Assembly (NCBI GenBank): GCA_002067565.1 | Contig: MVQZ01000172.1 | Coordinates: 1 to 5,895 of the forward strand | Direction of reading: 5' to 3' | DNA from: Methanobacterium sp. PtaU1.Bin242 | Lineage (GTDB): Archaea > Methanobacteriota > Methanobacteria > Methanobacteriales > Methanobacteriaceae | Length of the DNA: 5,895 bases | Shown here: one piece after another, positions 1 through 3,966 of the stretch | How the letters are laid out: every line of letters begins with the position of its first letter | Position numbering within the stretch: the stretch's first letter is position 1 | Made by a program: the position numbers and the translations under genes | The notes under the pieces: generated by a model | What the model saw: only the letters and a program-made list of their open reading frames with translations | What the model was told of the DNA's origin: nothing | Database searches by the model: none

Positions 1-716
1 AAGGGATTTAAGTTCCCCAGTTTAGTGTAGATGTATATTAGAAAGGGGCTTACCAGGGCCAGTCCGGCCAGAATTCCTATACCTATCTTTTTTATGTTTT
101 TAAGGAAATTTTCATTCATTAACAGATACAGAAACATGGGAAAGATGAGAATGGCTGAGGTGTAGCGTGCCAGGAAAGCCACCATCAGCAGGGGGAAAAC
201 CAGATACAGGAATTTCGAATTCTTCTTTATCCCTATAACCAGAGCGTAAACAATCCATATGGAAAATGCAACACCTGGAATGTCTATACCCCCTGATGTG
301 GCCCAGGCAAATATCATGGGAAATGATAAAAATACCAGACATCCTGTAAAACTTTGTATCTGATTGAAACGCTCTCTGAACAGCAGGTAAAGTCCAATAA
401 CTCCAAAAACAAATATAATCGCGTCCAGTATGAAAATAACATTGGCAGAAATATATCCCACCCGGAAAAACAATGACGTTAAAAAGGGCATTAAAGGAGA
501 TAGATAGATGACACTGACATTCCCCACTGGTATTCCAGCAAAGATAAGTGCATTATTTAAATAAACAAAAACATCATAGTAAGGAACTCCTATAGCGAAC
601 TGTTTAGACAGTAAATAGATGGTGATACCGATGGTGATGACAGTCAGAAGAAAAAGATGATTTTTGAATATTAATGATAATCGGTTAGATTTACCTTCTG
701 AGTCATTCAAATTCAT
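1..716 (-). CDS. Polytopic membrane protein, probable GT-C (GT39/PMT-like) glycosyltransferase, N-terminal part
   Basis: The frame is open from ATG at 716 (minus strand) to the window edge, giving 238 residues with no stop; the C-terminal part lies outside the window. A short charged N-terminus is followed by a hydrophobic helix at about residues 20-38. A loop then carries YYDVFVYLNNAL (Asp48), and further hydrophobic stretches lie near 67-84, 90-113, 123-140, 147-163, 168-182, 185-200 and 210-230. An Asp in the first extracytoplasmic loop followed by many helices is the usual arrangement in GT-C enzymes, which transfer sugars from lipid-linked donors on the outer face of the membrane. The later segment LARYTSAILIFP resembles the equivalent helix of GT39 proteins. 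The acceptor and the sugar cannot be inferred. GTG codons at 719 and 722 are alternative starts; ATG is preferred because GGTG lies against it. The gene sits 139 bases downstream of the PEBP gene on the same strand. The GT-C call is moderately sure; that it is a real membrane-protein gene is nearly certain. Confidence 0.72.
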   Translation of the reverse strand, partial: MNLNDSEGKSNRLSLIFKNHLFLLTVITIGITIYLLSKQFAIGVPYYDVFVYLNNALIFAGIPVGNVSVIYLSPLMPFLTSLFFRVGYISANVIFILDAIIFVFGVIGLYLLFRERFNQIQSFTGCLVFLSFPMIFAWATSGGIDIPGVAFSIWIVYALVIGIKKNSKFLYLVFPLLMVAFLARYTSAILIFPMFLYLLMNENFLKNIKKIGIGILAGLALVSPFLIYIYTKLGNLNP

Positions 717-731
717 CACCACTTGTGAGCT

Positions 732-757
732 ACAATTTAAAATAGAATTGAAATTGT
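732..757. repeat. Inverted repeat upstream of the membrane-protein gene
   Basis: Perfect 7-base arms, ACAATTT at 732-738 and AAATTGT at 751-757, are separated by 12 bases and begin 15 bases upstream of the ATG at 716. The position fits an operator or a weak leader hairpin for the leftward gene. In DNA this AT-rich, chance is a real alternative. Confidence 0.3.
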
Positions 758-824
758 CTATATTTTAGATAGGAGACTGATTGGTTTAATAGATTTTTAT
801 TTTAAAATAAATAACTTTATGAGT

Positions 825-833
825 AAACAAAAA
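825..833 (-). terminator. Possible oligo-T terminator of the PEBP gene
   Basis: On the minus strand this reads TTTTTGTTT, 22-30 bases after the end of the PEBP gene. Archaeal RNA polymerase commonly stops at such U-tracts without a hairpin. The tract is short and the region is AT-rich, so this is only a weak call. Confidence 0.3.
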
Positions 834-855
834 TTCTTAATAAACTTGTTTTAAA

Positions 856-1314
856 TTATCTGGTATAAACCCCCATAATCTGGCCCTGGTCCAGGATATG
901 TCCATCTATTGCTTCAAGAAGTTCATTTCTTCTTGTTTGCGGTGGTAAATCCAGTTTTATGTCCAGTGCATACATCTTATAGTAGTAACGATGGGTTCCT
1001 CCAGGTGGACAGGGCCCACCATAGCCAATCCTGCCAAAATCATTTAATCCCTGCATAGCTCCGTTATCCAGTACTTCTCGTTCCATTACATGCTCTTTTA
1101 AATTTCTGGTGCCTGCAGGTAGGTTGAATATAATCCAATGGGTCCACAGCCCCCCCGGTGCGTCTGGATCCTCACATATAAGGACTATGCTCTCTGTATT
1201 TTCCGGTAAAACATCCCATTCTAATGGGGGAGATATATCAACCCCATCACATGTGTATCTGGTCGGTATAGGTTCTCCTTCATCAAAAACAGCACTTTTC
1301 ATCTTAATAACCAT
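856..1314 (-). CDS. YbhB/YbcL-type PEBP (Raf kinase inhibitor-like) family protein
   Basis: This 152-residue cytoplasmic protein belongs to the phosphatidylethanolamine-binding protein superfamily, in the branch that includes E. coli YbhB and YbcL. Both family signatures are present. The first is CEDPDAPGG...THWIIFNLP, with the acidic DPD at residues 49-51 and His59. The second is GYGGPCPPGGTHRYYYKMYALD, with His108. These line the small anion or phosphate-type ligand pocket in known structures. An N-terminal YTCDG..ISPPLEW block is also typical. Length is normal for the prokaryotic family and no signal peptide is seen. The physiological role of archaeal members is not established, so kinase inhibition should not be assumed. 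The frame also has an ATG at 1323, but the purine stretch AAAGGA abuts that codon and lies nine bases before the ATG at 1314, so 1314 is chosen. The gene is divergent from the histone gene and upstream of the membrane-protein gene. Confidence 0.93.
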   Translation of the reverse strand: MVIKMKSAVFDEGEPIPTRYTCDGVDISPPLEWDVLPENTESIVLICEDPDAPGGLWTHWIIFNLPAGTRNLKEHVMEREVLDNGAMQGLNDFGRIGYGGPCPPGGTHRYYYKMYALDIKLDLPPQTRRNELLEAIDGHILDQGQIMGVYTR

Positions 1315-1323
1315 GGGGCTCAT

Positions 1324-1329
1324 TCCTTT
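1324..1329 (-). promoter_or_regulatory. Ribosome binding site that decides the PEBP start
   Basis: On the minus strand this reads AAAGGA. It touches the ATG at 1323, too close to serve that codon, and is nine bases from the ATG at 1314, a normal distance. It therefore favours the shorter protein by three residues. Confidence 0.5.
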
Positions 1330-1365
1330 TACATTTATAATATCTTAATTTTTCTAATTAGCCGC

Positions 1366-1373
1366 ATTATATC
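1366..1373 (-). promoter_or_regulatory. Candidate TATA box for the PEBP gene
   Basis: The minus strand reads GATATAAT, preceded by the purine-rich AAGA. Initiation about 25 bases further on would give a leader of roughly 30 bases before the ATG at 1314. Other AT-rich stretches in this gap could serve equally well, so confidence is low. Confidence 0.3.
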
Positions 1374-1606
1374 TCTTATTTATGTTGTGGATTATAGTTA
1401 ATTTTATTTTATTTAATATTATTCATAAAAAATAATTATTATTAGAATCATAAGGAAATTTTATCTATTATCTAAAGGATTTGTATATATTTTATTATAT
1501 TTTTCTCTATGATCTGGAAAAACTGGAAGTTCAGTAGAACATAAAAGTGGTTAGAGTTTTTACCAAAAAGGCATAGGGAATAAGAATTATAATACGCCAT
1601 ATGATC

Positions 1607-1620
1607 GACAAATTTAAATA
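1607..1620 (+). promoter_or_regulatory. BRE and TATA box of the histone gene
   Basis: The sequence GACAAATTTAAATA combines a purine-rich BRE-like part with the TATA box TTTAAATA at 1613-1620. Archaeal initiation falls about 25 bases downstream of the TATA centre, so transcription should start near 1640. This leaves a short leader of roughly 15-20 bases that still includes the RBS at 1645. The good match and spacing suggest a strong promoter, as expected for an abundant chromatin protein. Confidence 0.75.
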
Positions 1621-1644
1621 CTATAGAGTCCTAATAAGAAGAAT

Positions 1645-1650
1645 GAGGTG
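1645..1650 (+). promoter_or_regulatory. Strong ribosome binding site of the histone gene
   Basis: GAGGTG is a near-perfect complement to the 3' end of archaeal 16S rRNA. It lies five bases before the ATG at 1656, which fixes that codon as the start. Confidence 0.85.
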
Positions 1651-1655
1651 GTTTA

Positions 1656-1862
1656 ATGAGCGAATTACCAATTGCTCCAATAGGAAGGATCATAAAAAAT
1701 GCTGGTGCTAAAAGAGTAAGTGACGACGCTAGAGACGAATTAGCAAAAGTATTAGAAGAAAAAGGTGAGATGATAGCTTCAGAAGCTGTTAAACTCGCTA
1801 AACACGCAGGAAGGAAAACCGTTAATGCATCAGACATTGAAATGGCTGTAAAAACAGCCTAA
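1656..1862 (+). CDS. Archaeal histone, HMfA/HMfB family
   Basis: This 68-residue protein is a single histone fold (short helix, long central helix, short helix) with no tail, as in the HMf proteins of Methanothermus and Methanobacteriales. It forms dimers that wrap and compact DNA and can stack into extended hypernucleosomes. The N-terminal ELPIAPIGRIIKNAGA and the AGRKTV..SDI block are family signatures. By family knowledge, Arg11, Arg20, Lys54 and Thr55 are DNA contacts; Leu47, His50 and Asp60 form the dimer-dimer interface; Arg53-Asp60 is the buried salt bridge; Gly17 is the small residue needed for close stacking. All are intact. Compared with HMfA and HMfB as I remember them, it has one extra Ser after the initiator Met and ends in VKTA rather than in basic/aromatic residues. 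It has its own promoter and terminator, so it is probably monocistronic. Methanobacteriales usually carry several histone paralogues, so no specific symbol is given. Confidence 0.97.
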   Translation: MSELPIAPIGRIIKNAGAKRVSDDARDELAKVLEEKGEMIASEAVKLAKHAGRKTVNASDIEMAVKTA

Positions 1863-1869
1863 TCCTTCA

Positions 1870-1890
1870 TTTTTTCTTTAATTCTTTTTT
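1870..1890 (+). terminator. T-rich terminator of the histone gene
   Basis: Two runs of six T (1870-1875 and 1885-1890), with another short T run between them, begin eight bases after the stop codon. Multiple oligo-T tracts without a hairpin are the normal archaeal terminator, and strong genes often carry such tandem tracts. Confidence 0.75.
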
Positions 1891-1952
1891 AACAGTATTT
1901 GCATCTGTTTATTATTTTGTTGTTTCAGTTTGTATTTTAATTTCAAATATTT

Positions 1953-1986
1953 TATTGGAAAATATTGGAATTAGTAAATATTAGAA
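1953..1986 (+). repeat. Three short direct repeats upstream of a TATA box
   Basis: TATTGGAA occurs at 1953-1960 and again at 1963-1970, exactly ten bases later. The one-mismatch copy TATTAGAA lies at 1979-1986, directly before the TATA-like TTATATAA at 1991-1998. The placement on one face of the helix and against the promoter fits binding sites for a transcription factor, but AT-rich DNA makes chance repeats common. Confidence 0.35.
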
Positions 1987-1990
1987 TTGA

Positions 1991-1998
1991 TTATATAA
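1991..1998 (+). promoter_or_regulatory. Candidate TATA box for the REC-PAS kinase gene
   Basis: TTATATAA is preceded by the purine-containing GAATTGA, which could act as BRE. Initiation near 2020 would give a leader of about 105 bases before the ATG at 2125. A second TATA-like stretch (TATATAAA at 2101-2108) is too close to the ATG to place the start upstream of it at the usual distance. Confidence 0.4.
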
Positions 1999-2124
1999 GT
2001 AGGAATATGTTTTTAGTCTTGAGAAGTTTCATACAAGATAGAAATACTTTATCAATTAAAAAAAACATAGAAATTGGTATAATAAGGGCGAGCTACATAT
2101 TATATAAATGGGGGTTATACTTGA

Positions 2125-3888
2125 ATGAGATCAGAGTCTTACAAGATTCTCTTGATTGAAGACAACCCTGATGACTTTTTTCTTATCAAAGAAGTTTTGG
2201 AAATAGAAGGATACTATTTTAATGTCAATCATGCTGAAACCCTTCAAGAAGGCCTGAAACTTTTTGATGAAGATCATTTTGATATTATACTCTTAGATCT
2301 AGGTTTACCAGATAGTGAAGGTTTCAGTACATTCACTAAAACATATACCCATGCACAGGATGTTCCAATAATAATATTAACTGGCCTTCACGATGAGGAG
2401 ATTGGAGTTAAGGCAGTCCGTGAAGGAGCACAGGATTATCTGGTTAAAGGACAAGTGGACAGCTACCTAATGTCACGGGCCATTAAATACGCCATTGAGC
2501 GTAAACGTTTATTCCAATCTATCAAGGAACGTGAAGAACGTTTAAAGATAATCACAGACAATATGCAGGATATTGTTGGTCAGATTGATGTTCGTGGAAA
2601 TTTCACCTATATCAGCCCATCTATAGAAAAAATACTGGGATATGAAGTTGAAGATTACATTGGAAGACCTTTTTTTGAATTGGATAAATTAAAAAATGTT
2701 ATTTTGAATCCTAAATTTTCATTAACCCCCTATAAAGCTGAATTTAAAGTTAAAAGCAAAGATGGTCCTTTTGTCTGGTTAGAATGTATTGGTAGTCCCC
2801 TATTAGATGATAATAATCAATCGGTGGGAGGAATATTCAGTGCTCGTGATGTAACCGAACGCAAAAAGGCAGAAATAGCTTTACACGAAAGTGAAGTAAA
2901 GTTTAGAACTATTCTGGAATCATCTCCAGATTCTATTACCGTTACTGACCTGAATATGAATATAATAGAGTGTAACAGGGCAACAATTGACATGTACCAT
3001 GCATCTTCCAAGGAAGAAATAATGGGATTAAATGCTTCAGAATTGATTGAACCCAATGACATTCCAAAATTAGCTAAAATCGTAGGGCAAACCCTTTCAA
3101 AAATGGAAAGTGTTACTTTTGAGCTAAACTTATATAAAAGAGATGGTACTATCTTCCCGGCTGAACTTTCTGGTAATGTTATTGTGGACACCTCAGGCAT
3201 ACCCGTGGCCTTTGTAGCCATAACCAAAGATATCACACAACGTAAAATGGCAGAAGAACAGATCAAACAATCCTTAAAAGAAAAAGAGATGCTCTTGAAA
3301 GAGATTCATCATCGGGTGAAGAATAATTTAATGATCATCTCCAGCCTTCTGAATCTTCAGTCTCAATACATTAAAGATAAAGCATCCTTAGATATTTTTA
3401 AGGAAAGCCAGAACCGTGCCAGGTCAATGGCCCTTATACATGAAAGGCTTTACCAGTCCACGGATCTTAAGAGGATAGATTTTGGGGATTATATTCGCAC
3501 CCTAACAAATGAACTCTTCAGGACTTTTTTGGCTAATCCTGAACTTATTAACCTTAAAATTGATGTTGAAGATATTTTTCTGGACATAAATACTGCCATA
3601 CCTTTAGGGTTGATTGTTAATGAACTAGTCACCAACAGTTTCAAGCACGCTTTCCCCAAAGGAAAAAGTGGTACTATTATTGTTGATTTCCATTCAGAAG
3701 ATGAAAAATTTATTTTAGCAGTTTGTGATGATGGTATAGGTTTTCCACAAAGTTTGGACTTTAAAAACACTGATTCTCTAGGTTTACAATTGGTTAACAG
3801 GTTAACAGATCAAATCGATGGTGAAATTGAACTAAATAGAAGTAAGGGTACTGAATTCAAGGTTAAATTTAAAGAAATAAAAATATAA
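2125..3888 (+). CDS. Soluble hybrid sensor histidine kinase, REC-PAS-PAS-HisKA_2-HATPase
   Basis: This 587-residue cytoplasmic protein has no membrane segment. Residues 5-125 form a receiver domain with the acidic pair Glu12/Asp13, phospho-acceptor Asp58 (in LLDLGLPD), Thr86 and Lys108, all intact. Two PAS domains follow at about 137-245 and 257-375, each ending in the DxTxRKxAE hinge. The HisKA_2 domain at about 385-465 has the hallmark EIHHRVKNNL with phospho-acceptor His395. The ATP-binding domain (about 485-587) shows the N-box NELVTNSFKHA (Asn499, Asn504), DDGIGF (Asp536, Gly537, Gly539) and the SLGLQLV and GTEF motifs. It should autophosphorylate on His395 in response to a PAS-sensed cue and may accept phosphate at Asp58 from another kinase. 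The start at 2125 is fixed by the immediate receiver strand SYKILLIEDN. The upstream GGGGGTT (2110-2116) is only a weak RBS. It ends in tandem TAA codons and is followed 61 bases later by the membrane kinase. Ligand and target are unknown. Confidence 0.95.
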   Translation: MRSESYKILLIEDNPDDFFLIKEVLEIEGYYFNVNHAETLQEGLKLFDEDHFDIILLDLGLPDSEGFSTFTKTYTHAQDVPIIILTGLHDEEIGVKAVREGAQDYLVKGQVDSYLMSRAIKYAIERKRLFQSIKEREERLKIITDNMQDIVGQIDVRGNFTYISPSIEKILGYEVEDYIGRPFFELDKLKNVILNPKFSLTPYKAEFKVKSKDGPFVWLECIGSPLLDDNNQSVGGIFSARDVTERKKAEIALHESEVKFRTILESSPDSITVTDLNMNIIECNRATIDMYHASSKEEIMGLNASELIEPNDIPKLAKIVGQTLSKMESVTFELNLYKRDGTIFPAELSGNVIVDTSGIPVAFVAITKDITQRKMAEEQIKQSLKEKEMLLKEIHHRVKNNLMIISSLLNLQSQYIKDKASLDIFKESQNRARSMALIHERLYQSTDLKRIDFGDYIRTLTNELFRTFLANPELINLKIDVEDIFLDINTAIPLGLIVNELVTNSFKHAFPKGKSGTIIVDFHSEDEKFILAVCDDGIGFPQSLDFKNTDSLGLQLVNRLTDQIDGEIELNRSKGTEFKVKFKEIKI

Positions 3889-3912
3889 TAAATTGAACAA
3901 AAAATAATATTA

Positions 3913-3966
3913 ATGGAAGAAGGAATTATGAAATCATGGCAAAATTATCATGACAACTCAAATTGA
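3913..3966 (+). other. Short upstream reading frame overlapping the membrane kinase start
   Basis: A frame of 17 codons from ATG 3913, or 12 from ATG 3928, ends at TGA 3964-3966 and so runs 17 bases past the kinase ATG at 3950. The stretch GAAGGA (3919-3924) lies just before ATG 3928, whereas no RBS lies before 3950. Ribosomes that load here and stop at 3966 could restart at 3950, which would couple translation. No known peptide is recognised and it may be non-functional. Confidence 0.35.

Larger units (their letters stand above)
717..855. other. Intergenic gap between the leftward PEBP and membrane-protein genes
   Basis: This 139-base AT-rich gap lies between two genes on the minus strand and contains no credible reading frame. 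It holds the inverted repeat at 732-757, a TATA-like stretch on the minus strand near 759-768 that could start transcription of the membrane-protein gene, a 16-base palindrome at 796-811, and a minus-strand T-rich stretch at 825-833 just after the PEBP stop. Separate transcription of the two genes is therefore possible but not shown. Confidence 0.5.
1324..1655. other. Divergent intergenic region between PEBP and histone genes
   Basis: This 332-base, very AT-rich region lies between divergent genes and should carry both promoters. The histone promoter (1607-1620) is clear, while the PEBP promoter is ambiguous. No reading frame of coding character, tRNA-like fold or long repeat was seen. The stretch from about 1380 to 1510 is almost pure A and T, with many short T and A runs, and may be easily melted or bent DNA. 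Nothing else can be supported. Confidence 0.6.

Noticed and set aside
112..342. A minus-strand 76-codon frame
   Set aside because: It lies out of frame inside the membrane-protein gene, which is open across the whole region and has coherent hydrophobic helices.
1109..1348. A plus-strand 79-codon frame
   Set aside because: It is antisense to the PEBP gene, whose family signatures are unmistakable.
1525..1541. Short GTTC/GAAC inverted pair upstream of the histone promoter
   Set aside because: Four-base arms are too short to distinguish from chance.
1631..1837. A minus-strand 68-codon frame
   Set aside because: It is the antisense shadow of the histone gene.
2101..2108. TATATAAA as the promoter of the soluble kinase
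   Set aside because: Its distance to the ATG at 2125 would put the transcript start at or after the start codon; the upstream TATA at 1991 fits better.
1965..2159. A plus-strand frame of 64 codons between the histone and the soluble kinase
   Set aside because: It needs a TTG start without an RBS, overlaps the kinase start by 35 bases and resembles no known protein; it lies over the probable promoter region.
2817..3770. Minus-strand frames of 149 and 93 codons within the soluble kinase
   Set aside because: Both are antisense to conserved PAS and HATPase coding sequence and show no family features.
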